A DNA stretch of 64,000 nucleotides from CBDFHJ01 sp965247635 (GCA_965247635.1 CBDFHJ010000009.1:248001-312000); one strand, 5' to 3'. Counted from the stretch's first letter, positions 16,088 to 25,440 are shown. A program made the numbers and translations. The notes: generated by a model not told the origin, from the letters alone.

Positions 16088-17290
16088 CTACTCGGCGCGT
16101 GCAACTCGTGTGCCATGGGTGACCAGTTCACCGACCCATTGGCTAGGCCTCCCATCGATCGAACCTTCGGCGTAGAACACTACGGTGATAGTGTCAGCAA
16201 TGCCGCCACGTTCGACATCGAAGTTGCTGGCCAGTTCGTTTAAGGCAACCGCGTCAAGGTCCCACCGCAGTTCTTCCGGTCCCACACTGATATCCTCGTC
16301 AACTAACACTGTTCCCGGCATTGTCACGACCACGTGGGCCCGATCAATTTGCGCACCTGGCGGAATGGGGGCTTGGAACGAGGCTTCCCGTACATCGTGA
16401 CAGTACCATGAGGCAGGCGTGAGTTCTTCAAGATCGGTAGTGATTGACAATCGCTCCGTGGTCGGCTCTGTCACCAGGAACGTGAACGTCGAGCCATCGG
16501 GCGAAAGCACACCGCCGTCGGGGTACGGCTCTTCAACGGTGCCTGCGCTTGTCACACCGTCGTGGGTAGTACGGACTTCAACAGTCCATAATCCGGCTTC
16601 ATCGACTGTGAAGTTGTCATTGTGATCGTAGTAGAAGCCAATGCTGTTCGCCCTACCCTCGAAACTCCTCTCCTCACCATCTGGGGAAGTTACGGTATAG
16701 GTCACCAAGCTTGGGAGAGTTGGCATGACGGGTCCGGCCATCTGAAATTGGTCTCCAACTTCAAGAATCGCTCCAGGCCGGACTCCCAACGGCAAAAAGA
16801 ACATATCGATTTCACGCCCGTGGACCGTGAATAAAGGCCCCCCATCAGGACCTCCGGCGGCTCCTTGGAACGGAGGAAACACTCGCGCATCCAGTAAGTC
16901 GTCATCCGGGGTAAAGACCCAGCCAGAGGCGTAGGTTGCGTACAGCGCATCCTCGGTATCCTCATCGCGGATCACTGCTGCGGCGTACAAGAATTTAAAA
17001 TCGCCCGGAAGGTCGCCCTCCCAACCGTTTCCCGACTGAACAAAGTAAGCGCCATTGAATCCCCAGTAAACGTTCTCGCCGTCGTTCCCTTGGATAATCT
17101 CCCGAACCCGTACGTCGGGCCGCTGGGCGGAACCGTACATATATGCCCACAGCGTAATATCATCCGGATGAGAGCCAATTAAGCCTGCACCAGCCTCTGG
17201 GGCTGTGATCAGTGGCATCTGGCCGACGACGATCTGGTCTTCAATCGTCACCCCTCCATCTGGTGACCCGTACCGAAAGGTGCTGCTCAA
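16088..17290 (-). CDS. Beta-rich C-terminal part of a large lipoprotein (separate frame)
   Basis: This 400-residue frame has no signal peptide and starts in the middle of what looks like a folded domain. It contains beta-strand-rich, Ig-like segments (GAILEVGDQFQMAGPV, then TYTVTSPDGEERSFEGRAN and FTVDEAGLWTVEVRTTHDG) and near the end TITVVFYAEGSIDGRPSQWVGELV. The preceding 819-residue lipoprotein frame overlaps it by 50 nt and has similar domains. One base removed near 17285 would fuse them as ...AQAVE-STFRYGSPDGGVTIED. I therefore read it as the 3' part of one gene of about 1,200 codons broken by a frameshift. Two overlapping genes are the alternative. Function unknown. Confidence 0.6.
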   Translation of the reverse strand: MSSTFRYGSPDGGVTIEDQIVVGQMPLITAPEAGAGLIGSHPDDITLWAYMYGSAQRPDVRVREIIQGNDGENVYWGFNGAYFVQSGNGWEGDLPGDFKFLYAAAVIRDEDTEDALYATYASGWVFTPDDDLLDARVFPPFQGAAGGPDGGPLFTVHGREIDMFFLPLGVRPGAILEVGDQFQMAGPVMPTLPSLVTYTVTSPDGEERSFEGRANSIGFYYDHNDNFTVDEAGLWTVEVRTTHDGVTSAGTVEEPYPDGGVLSPDGSTFTFLVTEPTTERLSITTDLEELTPASWYCHDVREASFQAPIPPGAQIDRAHVVVTMPGTVLVDEDISVGPEELRWDLDAVALNELASNFDVERGGIADTITVVFYAEGSIDGRPSQWVGELVTHGTRVARAE

Positions 17291-19700
17291 CTGCCTGCGC
17301 TACCAGCGGGTGCTCCTCGTCCAGGATTTGGACACTCGTGCTGAGGTCAAGTGCCGAATCGCCTCGCGTTTCTGACACCCCCCAGTTGATATCACCCGAA
17401 AAGTATGGGAACAACAGATGTCCTTGCTTCCCGGGGTCAATTTCGTCTTGGAAGAACCAAGGGGGCGGGAGCTCCTCCATGCCCTTGACCCCGCGCCGTC
17501 CGTGGGCGATGATTGGCGGCTCTTGCGAGGCGGTAACACTCCCCATACGCATTCGACCTGACCAAAGGTGTCCGCCGGAAGCCTCGTACCGGGCTTCTAG
17601 GTCGATCTTGTACTCGCCTGCTTCCTGGAAAGTGAATACGTTCTCGTCGCCATCCCACCATCCGTGACGATTTGCAACTCCTTCGAACGTAGTAGTCGTG
17701 ATCGGTCCTGTCGCTGGTGCGTGCGTAATCTGGAACCGGACCTCCGCCGGGGCAGCAGGCCATAGCCGAACGCTTAAGGGCAAACTATCTCCTATTTCAA
17801 GCGGTGTTCCTGGCAGGGCTGCAGGGCTCATCTTGAACTGGTTTGCCACTGTGACGTCGTACTCCCCACTGATCTCATACATCGTGCCGTCGTAATCAGG
17901 CACCGCGCCGCTCAGGCTTATCGTGTAGTCGCCATCAGAAGGGAATTGGTACGTGAAGACGCCTTCCGAATTCTGCAGCTGGACCATCCCTGACAAATGA
18001 CCGCCGGTTGCAATGCCAAAGTCAAAACAACTCGGCGGGCCAGGAATCCGAAACCCCAAGTGCGAAAGCGGAGCTGGCCCTAACGTGTCGACACCACCAT
18101 CTGGTCGTTCTACGGTGACAGTCAGCGTGCTCTCAGAAAAATCAAACAGCATTGGCGGTATGGCTGGTGGCGTGCGGTCCACCGCGCCGAACATTGGCAA
18201 GAATGGCTCAAGCCGATACGTCCACGAGTCCCCCAGACCATCAAGCCTTGGTACAACGGGGTCGTGGCGAGTAGCAATCCTCGCGCTGATATCAAACCAC
18301 GACTCTGCATCAATGGGGCGAATACCTCCGCGGGCCCCTTCATGTATTACATCGGCCAACAACGTAGTAGCGAGGCGGATCGACTGCCTGTCCCCAATCG
18401 TGATGTTCCCCAGTGGCGCTTCGCAACAGTAGAATGTCCCCGCCATCTCGAAGGTCGTTTGAACGGGCTCGTCCATTCTGAGCCCCGCCGTCAACCGGTA
18501 GAGCCCAGGTTTCCATGTGGTGGGCACAGTGACGGCTCCGGTTACATCGGCACTCCATTGCCCATCTTGTAGCTCCCAATCATCAACGCGGATGGCATCG
18601 CTAATCCTTCTTGTGAACGTTTGCGCCATATACCCCATTTCGATCGGAAGGCCGGTAGGGGTGAGGAACGGAGAAACGTGCTCGGCCCCGAAGCCGGTCT
18701 GACGTCCTAAGGAGTCTCCGATTTGGGCTCCGAGCAAAGTGAGGGTTGCGTCTGGTGGCTGAGTGCTCAAATCAAAAGGCAGGACTACTTGACCCTCAAA
18801 TGGCGTCTGTTCTCCTGGGGTAATATCTTCGAGCGTTAACGATGTCAAGAGGACCCACGGTACTGGGCTACCAGCTGTAACCAGACTTGCTCCGATGGTA
18901 TTCATCGGGCCCATGCTAGAGAGGGGTTCGATGGCAATGAGAACGCCTGGGGTTGGGAGCCCAGCGCCGGCACCGATGAACACATGACTGCCGGGCAACG
19001 CGGACACTTCTGTTTGAAACGCACCCGTCTCGTCGACGTTTGCTCCGGCGATTATCCCAACTTCCACGTCGTATGCGATCACATCAAAGCCCGGTGGTAT
19101 GGCACCGGCGCGACCCACAACGGTGGCTCGTCCTACGGGTGAACCAGGCTCGAACGAGACGGAGATCAGGCTCGCATCTCCTGTCCACTCGGACTGGTTC
19201 GATGACCAGAGGACCAGCGCTCCCGGCGCGTCCGGCCTTGACGGGCCACCGTCCGGCCCCATCGGGCCACCGAATAGCAACGTGCAGCGGCCAATGATTG
19301 GAAGCTCCTCCGTGGATGGGGGCCGCTGGTTTTCGGCGATTTCTTCGAACGCTTGGTCGCCAAGCGCGTTTCTCAGGCACTCCTTTAATTCCGGTGAGCC
19401 GGAAGTGAACACCGGGCCTTCACCCTCCGGGCCATCGTCCGCGGGCGGCTCCCGTGTCGGGGACGGCGTCGCTGTGGCGGTCGATGTGGGGGTTGCGGTC
19501 GCGGTGGGGGTAGGCGTCTCGATGTCGGTGGGAGTAGGGGTTGCGGTGGGCGTTGGTGTGTCGTCCGAGGAGTCCGTAGGGGTCGGTGTAGCAGCGTCTG
19601 TAGTTGAGGTAGGCGTTGACGTCGGCGTAGCCTGGGTGCAGGCCGCGGCCAGCAATATGCCTACGACGAAGAGAATTGGCCAGGTGGATGCCGCGCGCAT
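17241..19700 (-). CDS. Large lipoprotein with Ig-like beta domains (N-terminal part)
   Basis: The 819-residue protein has a lipobox signal peptide (LAAAC, Cys21) nearly identical to that of the pentapeptide lipoprotein. A Thr/Pro-rich linker to about residue 85 follows, then several beta-sandwich-like segments. Recurring patterns such as GVFTYQFPSDGDYTISLSG (about 600) and NVFTFQEAGEYKIDLEARYE (about 710) are typical of PKD/Ig-type surface domains. It is probably anchored on the outer face of the membrane. Its last 17 residues (HLSVRVTRWRGDD and before) look out of frame, and the next frame continues the domain pattern. I do not recognise a specific family. Confidence 0.7.
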   Translation of the reverse strand: MRAASTWPILFVVGILLAAACTQATPTSTPTSTTDAATPTPTDSSDDTPTPTATPTPTDIETPTPTATATPTSTATATPSPTREPPADDGPEGEGPVFTSGSPELKECLRNALGDQAFEEIAENQRPPSTEELPIIGRCTLLFGGPMGPDGGPSRPDAPGALVLWSSNQSEWTGDASLISVSFEPGSPVGRATVVGRAGAIPPGFDVIAYDVEVGIIAGANVDETGAFQTEVSALPGSHVFIGAGAGLPTPGVLIAIEPLSSMGPMNTIGASLVTAGSPVPWVLLTSLTLEDITPGEQTPFEGQVVLPFDLSTQPPDATLTLLGAQIGDSLGRQTGFGAEHVSPFLTPTGLPIEMGYMAQTFTRRISDAIRVDDWELQDGQWSADVTGAVTVPTTWKPGLYRLTAGLRMDEPVQTTFEMAGTFYCCEAPLGNITIGDRQSIRLATTLLADVIHEGARGGIRPIDAESWFDISARIATRHDPVVPRLDGLGDSWTYRLEPFLPMFGAVDRTPPAIPPMLFDFSESTLTVTVERPDGGVDTLGPAPLSHLGFRIPGPPSCFDFGIATGGHLSGMVQLQNSEGVFTYQFPSDGDYTISLSGAVPDYDGTMYEISGEYDVTVANQFKMSPAALPGTPLEIGDSLPLSVRLWPAAPAEVRFQITHAPATGPITTTTFEGVANRHGWWDGDENVFTFQEAGEYKIDLEARYEASGGHLWSGRMRMGSVTASQEPPIIAHGRRGVKGMEELPPPWFFQDEIDPGKQGHLLFPYFSGDINWGVSETRGDSALDLSTSVQILDEEHPLVAQAVEQHLSVRVTRWRGDD

Positions 19701-19716
19701 GCCGCGGATTATAGCA
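19523..19716 (-). repeat. 194-bp lipoprotein 5' module, copy 2
   Basis: The counterpart of 15685-15878. It spans signal peptide, linker start and 16 nt of leader, with about three base differences between copies. Confidence 0.88.
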
Positions 19717-19810
19717 AAGAATCCCTCCCGCGCCTGCCATCGCGCTCCTTAGGCGTCTCAGCCTTACGTTCACCCCCCGATGGATTCAAGACAGGGACAC
19801 CCCGCTTGCC

Positions 19811-19839
19811 TTGACACTCCAGGGGGCCCGTCCTATCAT
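19811..19839 (+). promoter_or_regulatory. Sigma-70-type promoter of pyrG
   Basis: TTGACA (19811-19816) and TATCAT (19834-19839) are separated by exactly 17 bp. The predicted start near 19846 leaves a leader of about 208 nt before the pyrG ATG, unusually long for this window. Confidence 0.65.
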
Positions 19840-20053
19840 GGGTCGTGTCCGCTTTGAACCCCCGCCCAACCACCGGCTACGTCCCAACCCCGGGCGGACT
19901 CCCTCTCTCCCCTACCCTCGTTTCTGGCCGCTTGTTTTTCGCGTACTCCTTTGGCGCCGTCCAAGGCCTGTGCCTCCGCGGAGTAGGGCGCGGGACGAAG
20001 ACCGGGCCACTACACGCCGTGCCACTACTCGCCGTGGAGGTAAGCTGGACCTG

Positions 20054-21709
20054 ATGTCCACCAAGTACATCTTCGTTACGGGCGGTGTCGTCAGCTCGGT
20101 GGGCAAGGGCATCAGCGTCGCCTCCATCGGGCGCATCCTCAAGAGCCGCGGCCTCACCGTCTCCGTCCAGAAGCTGGACCCGTACCTCAACGTGGACCCC
20201 GGCACCATGTCGCCCTACCAGCACGGCGAGGTGTTCGTCACCAAAGACGGCAGCGAGACGGACCTGGACCTGGGCCACTACGAACGGTTCATCGACATCG
20301 AGCTGACCCAAAGCTCCAACGTCACCTCCGGGATGATCTATACGCAGGTTATCGCCAAGGAGCGGCGCGGCGAATACCTGGGCGGAACGATTCAGTCCGT
20401 CCCCCACGTGACCAACGCCATCAAGGAGTTCATACGGGGCCTGGCGCAGGAGTCGCACCCCGACGTCATCGTGGTGGAGGTCGGCGGCACCGTGGGCGAC
20501 ATCGAGGGCCAGCCGTTCCTGGAGGCCATCCGCCAGATGCGCAGCGACGTGGGGCGCGATAACGTGTTCTACGTCCACGTCACGCTCCTGCCGTTTATCG
20601 GCGCCACGGGAGAGCTGAAGACCAAGCCCACCCAGCACAGCGTCAAGGAGCTCCGCAGCATTGGCATCCAACCCGACGCCATCATCTGCCGGGCGGACCA
20701 GCCCATTTCGGACGATATCAAAGCTAAGATCTCGCTCTTCTGCGACGTGCCCCGCAAGGCGGTGGTCGCGCTGACCACCGTGCCCAATATCTACGAGGTT
20801 CCCCTGGTCCTGGAAGAGGAGGGGCTGGGCGACCTGCTGGTGGAGGCCCTCGACCTGCAAGCACGCAGTCGTGACCTGGTGGACTGGCGCGCCATGGTGG
20901 ACCGGATGCTGGAGCCCAAGGGGTCGCTGCCCATCGCGGTGGTCGGTAAGTACGCCGACCTCCCGGACGCCTACTTCTCGGTCCGTGAGGCGCTGCGGCA
21001 CGCCGGCCTCTACCACAACCGCGACGTGGAGATCTCGTGGGTGCAGTCGGAGCTCCTGGAGAAGCAGGACCCCCACGAACTGCTGCGCAGCGTCTCCGGC
21101 ATCGTGGTGCCCGGCGGGTTCGGCAGCCGGGGCATCGAGGGGATGGTCCGAACGGCGGAGTACGCCCGCACCGAGCAGGTCCCGTACCTGGGGCTGTGCC
21201 TCGGCATGCAGGTGATGGTCATCGAGCACGCCAGGCACCTGCTGGGGCAGGAGGAGGCCAACTCCACCGAGTTCGACCCGCGCACGCCGCATCCGGTCAT
21301 CGACCTCATGGACGACCAACGCCAGGTCAGCGAGATGGGTGGCACCATGCGCCTGGGCAACTATCCGTGTCACCTGGTGCCGGGCACGAAGGCGGCAGCC
21401 GCCTACGGCCAAGAGATGGTCATGGAGCGGCACCGCCACCGCTTTGAGTTCAACAACGCCTACCGGGAACCGCTCCAAGAGGTCGGGTTGCTCGCCAGCG
21501 GCCTTTCTCCCGACGGCCGCCTGGTGGAGGTGGTGGAGCAGACCGACCACCCCTTTATGGTCGGCATCCAGTTCCACCCGGAGTTCCGCTCACGCCCCCA
21601 GCAGCCTCATCCCCTGTTCAGCGGCTTCATCGGCGCGGCCACACAGGTCCTGCGGGAGGGGGCCCAGACGGTCCTACCCTTAGACCCGCAGACGAGCCCA
21701 ATCCGGTAG
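20054..21709 (+). CDS. pyrG: CTP synthase
   Basis: PyrG aminates UTP to CTP with ATP and glutamine. ATG 20054 gives the standard MSTKYIFVTGGVVSSVGKG start; the frame is open upstream, but those residues are Arg/Pro-rich and unconserved. The 551-residue protein has the synthetase domain (about 1-270; P-loop GGVVSSVGKG, LDPYLNVDPGTMSPYQHGEVFVT, EVGGTVGDIE). A class I glutamine amidotransferase domain follows, with the nucleophile in YLGLCLGMQ (Cys near 383) and the catalytic HPEFRSRP. GGAGG at 20036-20040 is somewhat distant from the ATG. The next operon has its own promoter. Confidence 0.97.
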   Translation: MSTKYIFVTGGVVSSVGKGISVASIGRILKSRGLTVSVQKLDPYLNVDPGTMSPYQHGEVFVTKDGSETDLDLGHYERFIDIELTQSSNVTSGMIYTQVIAKERRGEYLGGTIQSVPHVTNAIKEFIRGLAQESHPDVIVVEVGGTVGDIEGQPFLEAIRQMRSDVGRDNVFYVHVTLLPFIGATGELKTKPTQHSVKELRSIGIQPDAIICRADQPISDDIKAKISLFCDVPRKAVVALTTVPNIYEVPLVLEEEGLGDLLVEALDLQARSRDLVDWRAMVDRMLEPKGSLPIAVVGKYADLPDAYFSVREALRHAGLYHNRDVEISWVQSELLEKQDPHELLRSVSGIVVPGGFGSRGIEGMVRTAEYARTEQVPYLGLCLGMQVMVIEHARHLLGQEEANSTEFDPRTPHPVIDLMDDQRQVSEMGGTMRLGNYPCHLVPGTKAAAAYGQEMVMERHRHRFEFNNAYREPLQEVGLLASGLSPDGRLVEVVEQTDHPFMVGIQFHPEFRSRPQQPHPLFSGFIGAATQVLREGAQTVLPLDPQTSPIR

Positions 21710-21776
21710 GTTCGGTCCGGTCGTTGCGTCCACGTTTGCGGCCCGTCGTCACGCCCTCGCGTCGACACTGGGTTCG

Positions 21777-21805
21777 TTGACAAGCATCTGGCGCCCGCCT
21801 ACAAT
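21777..21805 (+). promoter_or_regulatory. Sigma-70-type promoter of rpsP-khpA-rimM
   Basis: TTGACA (21777-21782), a 17-bp spacer and TACAAT (21800-21805): the closest match to the consensus in the window. The transcription start is expected near 21812, with GGAGG at 21833-21837 in the leader. Confidence 0.75.
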
Positions 21806-21849
21806 CCGACTAAGAGCGGTTGCTCAAAAATTGGAGGCGTCACAGCTCA

Positions 21850-22101
21850 GTGCTTCGTATCCGGTTGCGTCGAACAGGCAAGAAGAAACAGCCCAGCTAT
21901 CGCATCGTGGTAGCTGATTCCCGGGCCCCCCGCGACGGGAAGTTCGTGGACCAAGTTGGCCACTACGACCCCCTGACCGACCCTCCCACGGTGGTGCTGG
22001 CCGAGGAGAAGATTCGCAACTGGCTCGCCCATGGCGCCCAGCCGTCGGATACGGTGGCACGGCTCCTCCAGGTCAAGGGTGTATTGGAGAAAGCCGGTTA
22101 G
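21850..22101 (+). CDS. rpsP: 30S ribosomal protein S16
   Basis: S16 is a small-subunit assembly protein. Starting at GTG 21850 gives VLRIRLRRTGKKKQPSYRIVVADSRAPRDGKFVDQVGHYDP, aligning with the universal N-terminus of S16. The TTG at 21820 would add ten unrelated residues. The length of 83 aa is normal. It is followed after 2 nt by khpA and then by rimM, the usual S16 neighbourhood. trmD and rplS, which often follow, are absent here. Confidence 0.95.
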   Translation: MLRIRLRRTGKKKQPSYRIVVADSRAPRDGKFVDQVGHYDPLTDPPTVVLAEEKIRNWLAHGAQPSDTVARLLQVKGVLEKAG

Positions 22102-22103
22102 CC

Positions 22104-22343
22104 ATGAAGGAGCTCACGGACCTGGTGGAGTACATCGCCAAGACCATCGCAAGTAACCCCGACGACGTGAAGGTCACAGAGGAGGAGGACGAAGAGGGTT
22201 ACATCCTGATAAAACTGGAAGTCCACCCCGACGACAAAGGCAAGGTCATTGGCCGGCAAGGCAGAGTGGCCCAGTCCATGAGGACCCTCCTACGAGTGGC
22301 AGCCGTCAAGAACGACACTCGCGTAGGCCTCGAGATCGTCTAA
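22104..22343 (+). CDS. khpA: KH-domain RNA-binding protein KhpA
   Basis: This 79-residue single KH-domain protein (YlqC/KhpA) binds RNA and, in Firmicutes, partners with KhpB to influence cell division and sRNA stability. The RNA-binding GxxG loop is seen as KVIGRQGRVAQSMRTLLRVAA (about 47-67), and the N-terminus MKELTDLVEYIAKTIASNPDDVKV is typical. It sits between rpsP and rimM, its standard position. The ATG follows the rpsP stop by 2 nt. Confidence 0.94.
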   Translation: MKELTDLVEYIAKTIASNPDDVKVTEEEDEEGYILIKLEVHPDDKGKVIGRQGRVAQSMRTLLRVAAVKNDTRVGLEIV

Positions 22344-22365
22344 GCGCGTTTTTCCTCTCGCCTCC

Positions 22366-22992
22366 TTGGAACACCCCTCTGAAACAGCACCTCCCGCCGC
22401 CCAGCACGTGCAGGTTGGCGTGGTGGTGGGCATCCACGGCCGGCTAGGGTTCCTGCGCGTCCGCTCCCAGACCGATAACCCGCAACGTTTCACCGCCGGC
22501 AAGGTGGTCTACGCCCAGGGGCGTCCCTACACCATCGAACAAGCCCGTACGACACCCCAGAGCATCCTCCTCAAGCTGGAGGACATCGATTCCGACAGCC
22601 AGGCGCGTGCGCTGCTTAACGCGACGTTGGAGGTGCCGGAGGAGGACGTGCCGCCCGCCCCCGCAGACACCTACTACCACTTCCAATTACTCGAAGCGCG
22701 GGTGTATACCACGTCGGGTGCGTACCTGGGCCAGGTGGCCGAGGTGCTGAACACAGGCTCCAACGACGTGTACGTGGTCGTGGACGGAGACCAGGAGCTA
22801 TTGGTGCCGGCCCTTGGCGACGTGGTCGTGGAGGTGGACCTCGAGGCCAAACGGCTGACCGTGGACCTGCCAGAGGGGTTGGAGCCTCGGTCGCTCACCC
22901 CGCCGCCTGCGCGCCCCAAGCGTCCGGCACGCCGGTCCAGACGCCGCGGGCCGTCCTCAGGAACGCAGACCGCGCCCCCGGAGCAGCCGTAG
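22366..22992 (+). CDS. rimM: Ribosome maturation factor RimM
   Basis: RimM helps 30S subunit assembly around the head domain and contacts S19. The protein (208 aa from TTG 22366) has the N-terminal RimM barrel (VQVGVVVGIHGRLGFLRVRS, about 16-35) and a C-terminal PRC-barrel domain (YYHFQLLEARVYTTSGAYLGQVAEVLNTGSNDVYVV, about 104-140; then LVPALGDVVVEVDLEAKRLTVDLPEGL). An extra basic, Pro/Arg-rich tail of about 30 residues follows the conserved end. The start codon is uncertain: a GTG at 22411 would begin directly at the conserved region. Confidence 0.92.
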   Translation: MEHPSETAPPAAQHVQVGVVVGIHGRLGFLRVRSQTDNPQRFTAGKVVYAQGRPYTIEQARTTPQSILLKLEDIDSDSQARALLNATLEVPEEDVPPAPADTYYHFQLLEARVYTTSGAYLGQVAEVLNTGSNDVYVVVDGDQELLVPALGDVVVEVDLEAKRLTVDLPEGLEPRSLTPPPARPKRPARRSRRRGPSSGTQTAPPEQP

Positions 22993-23117
22993 CCGCGTCC
23001 AACGCCGCCTACCGGCCTCAGCCCGTGGTGCTAGAATTGGACGCGTCACCGTAAACCTCGCGGTAGCCCGGCAGGCACAGGTGAAGCCGGCCACGGTCTG
23101 GGGATAGGAGAGTTGTA

Positions 23118-23684
23118 ATGGTGCTAAGCGACCGCTCCATCCGCGAAGGGCTGAGCAACGGACGCATCGTCATTCAGCCGCTGGGCGAAGGGTGCATCCA
23201 GCCGGCCAGCGTGGACGTGCGCCTGGACAACGAGGTCCTCGTCTTCCGGAACAACCGCGTGCCCTACGTGGACATCCGCGCCAACACCGAGCGGTTGAGC
23301 GAGAAGGTGGTCATAGGTGACGACGACCCGTTCATGTTGCACCCCGGCGAGTTCGTCTTGGGCAGCACCCTGGAGCACGTGGAGATGCCCGACGACCTGG
23401 TGGCACGGCTCGAAGGCAAAAGCTCCCTGGGGCGTATCGGCCTGCTCATTCACTCGACGGCGGGCTACGTGGACCCCGGCTGGAAGGGACACCTAACGCT
23501 GGAGCTCAGCAACGTGTCCAACCTGCCCATCACGCTGTACTACCGGATGCGAATCGGCCAGATCTCCTTCTTGCGCCTCACCACCCCCGCCGAGCACCTC
23601 TACGGGGACAAGGAGCTAGGGAGCAAGTACCAGAGCCAGACGGGGCCGACCGCTAGTCGTATCTATGAAGAGTTCCGCCGCTAG
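23118..23684 (+). CDS. dcd: dCTP deaminase
   Basis: Dcd converts dCTP to dUTP (or, in bifunctional forms, to dUMP) for thymidylate synthesis. The 188-residue trimeric enzyme starts MVLSDRSIREGL. It contains IQPASVDVRLDNEVLVF and the conserved core EGKSSLGRIGLLIHSTAGYVDPGWKGHLTLEL (about 98-130; Ser and the catalytic Glu region). It ends with the family tail YQSQTGPTASRIYEEFRR. It has a weak Shine-Dalgarno GGAGAGTTGTA before the ATG and is 40 nt upstream of proS. Confidence 0.95.
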   Translation: MVLSDRSIREGLSNGRIVIQPLGEGCIQPASVDVRLDNEVLVFRNNRVPYVDIRANTERLSEKVVIGDDDPFMLHPGEFVLGSTLEHVEMPDDLVARLEGKSSLGRIGLLIHSTAGYVDPGWKGHLTLELSNVSNLPITLYYRMRIGQISFLRLTTPAEHLYGDKELGSKYQSQTGPTASRIYEEFRR

Positions 23685-23724
23685 CCGCCGGATGATCTTC
23701 CACGCGAGACCAGGGTGAACCGTA

Positions 23725-25440
23725 GTGCGGGTCAGTCAGTTCCTCTCCAAAACGGCGCGTCAAGACCCTGCTGAGGCCGAGACCGCCAGCCACCGCCTCA
23801 TGCTCAAAGCGGGCATGATGTCGCAGGTGGCCGCCGGTGTCTACGCGTACCTGCCGCTGGCCTTGCGCTCCCTGGGCAAGATCGAGCGCATCATCCGTGA
23901 GGAGATGGACGGTGCGGGAGGCCAAGAGGTGCGGATGCCGGCGCTCCAGTCCATCGACAGTTGGCGCGAGTCAGGCCGCGACGCCACCTTTGGTCCCACC
24001 CTCTTTCGGCTACTGGACCGTCGCGAACGGGAGCTGGTGCTGGCCCCCACCCACGAAGAGGTGGTCACCGCCCTCGTCCGTGCCAGCGTGAGCAGCTACC
24101 GGGACCTGCCGTTGCTGATCTACCAGATCCAGACCAAGTTCCGCGACGAGCCCAGGCCACGCGCCGGCCTCCTGCGCGGACGTGAGTTCGATATGATGGA
24201 CGCCTACTCCTTCGACACCGACGTGGAGGGGTTAGACCTCTCCTATCGGCGCATGATGGAGGCCTACCGAGCCGTCTTTCGCCGGTGCGGCCTGACCACC
24301 ATCGCGGTGGAGGCGGACAGCGGCGCCATCGGCGGCAAGGACTCCCACGAGTTCATCATGCCCTCGGAGAGCGGCGAGGACGTGGTCCTCACCTGTCCCA
24401 CCGGCGATTACGCGGCCAACGTCGAACGGGCGTCCTCCCGCAAGCCCCCGGCGCTCGACGGCGCGCCGCTGCCCTTAGAGCTCGTGGCCACGCCAGACAC
24501 CCCCACCATCGCGGAGGTAGCCGGCTTCTTGGGGGTGCCCACCAGCCAGACGCTGAAGGCCGTCCTCTATCGCGCTACGGGCGGTAGGGTTGACGACGCC
24601 ACGGTGCTGGTCACCATCCGAGGCGACCTTGAGGTCAACGAGCTCAAGCTGAAGAACCTGCTCGGCGCGGTGGAGCTGCGCCTGGCGACGGCCGAGGAGT
24701 CGGCGGCCGCCGGCCTAACACCCGGCTACACCTCGCCAATCGGCGTCGAGTCGGTGCTACGCATCGCCGACGAGTCGGTGCGGCAGGGCAGCAACTTCGT
24801 GGTGGGCGCTAACCAGCCTGACCACCACTACAAGAACGCCAACTACCCGCGGGACTTCACGGTGGACGACGTGGCGGACATCGCCTTGGCGCAGGCGGGC
24901 CACGGCTGCCCGGTTTGCGGGACGGCGCTGGAGTCCATGCGGGGGATCGAGGTCGGACACGTCTTCAAGCTGGGCACCTTCTTCAGCGAGGCGCTGGGCG
25001 CCAGCTTCCTGGACAACCAGGGGCGGCAGAACCCCATCATCATGGGCTGCTACGGCATCGGCGTGACCAGGGTGCTCGCCGCGGCCATCGAGCAGAACCA
25101 TGACGGCAAAGGCATCGCCTTCCCTACGCCCATCGCACCCTTCCACGTACACCTGGTGGCGCTTAACGTGGACAATCCCCAGGTGAAGGACGCGGCCGAA
25201 GGGGTGTGCAAGGAGCTGAGCGCCCTGGGGTACGAGGTGCTCTACGACGACCGGGACGAAACGGCGGGCGTGAAGCTCAACGACGCCGACCTGCTGGGGC
25301 TGCCGCTGCGCGTGGTGGTGAGCCCTCGCAACCTGGCGGGCCACGTGGTGGAGGTAACGCACCGCCGCGACGGCCGCACCGCGCAACTCCCCTTCGAAGC
25401 GCTGAGCTCTACCGTGGCGCAGTGGCTGGAGCAAGATTGA
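23725..25440 (+). CDS. proS: Prolyl-tRNA synthetase (bacterial type, with editing domain)
   Basis: ProS charges tRNA-Pro. The 571-residue protein starts at GTG with the family N-terminus VSQFLSKTARQDPAEAETASHRLMLKAGMM. Class II motifs 1 and 2 lie at about 60-150 (LVLAPTHEEVVTALV, then IYQIQTKFRDEPRPRAGLLRGREFDMMDAYSFD). An inserted YbaK/INS editing domain (about 225-390) separates motifs 2 and 3. Motif 3 is MGCYGIGVTRVLAAAIEQNHD, followed by the anticodon-binding domain VHLVALNVDN to the C-terminus. This is the long bacterial form. Confidence 0.97.
   Translation: MRVSQFLSKTARQDPAEAETASHRLMLKAGMMSQVAAGVYAYLPLALRSLGKIERIIREEMDGAGGQEVRMPALQSIDSWRESGRDATFGPTLFRLLDRRERELVLAPTHEEVVTALVRASVSSYRDLPLLIYQIQTKFRDEPRPRAGLLRGREFDMMDAYSFDTDVEGLDLSYRRMMEAYRAVFRRCGLTTIAVEADSGAIGGKDSHEFIMPSESGEDVVLTCPTGDYAANVERASSRKPPALDGAPLPLELVATPDTPTIAEVAGFLGVPTSQTLKAVLYRATGGRVDDATVLVTIRGDLEVNELKLKNLLGAVELRLATAEESAAAGLTPGYTSPIGVESVLRIADESVRQGSNFVVGANQPDHHYKNANYPRDFTVDDVADIALAQAGHGCPVCGTALESMRGIEVGHVFKLGTFFSEALGASFLDNQGRQNPIIMGCYGIGVTRVLAAAIEQNHDGKGIAFPTPIAPFHVHLVALNVDNPQVKDAAEGVCKELSALGYEVLYDDRDETAGVKLNDADLLGLPLRVVVSPRNLAGHVVEVTHRRDGRTAQLPFEALSSTVAQWLEQD

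Noticed and set aside
15685..19716. Whole-gene duplication of the two lipoproteins
   Set aside because: Similarity stops sharply after the linker; downstream domains are unrelated, so only the 5' module is shared.
19877..21577. A 566-codon open frame antisense to pyrG
   Set aside because: It mirrors a confident CTP synthase gene in a GC-rich sequence where antisense frames are routinely open; it has no recognisable motif or ribosome-binding site.
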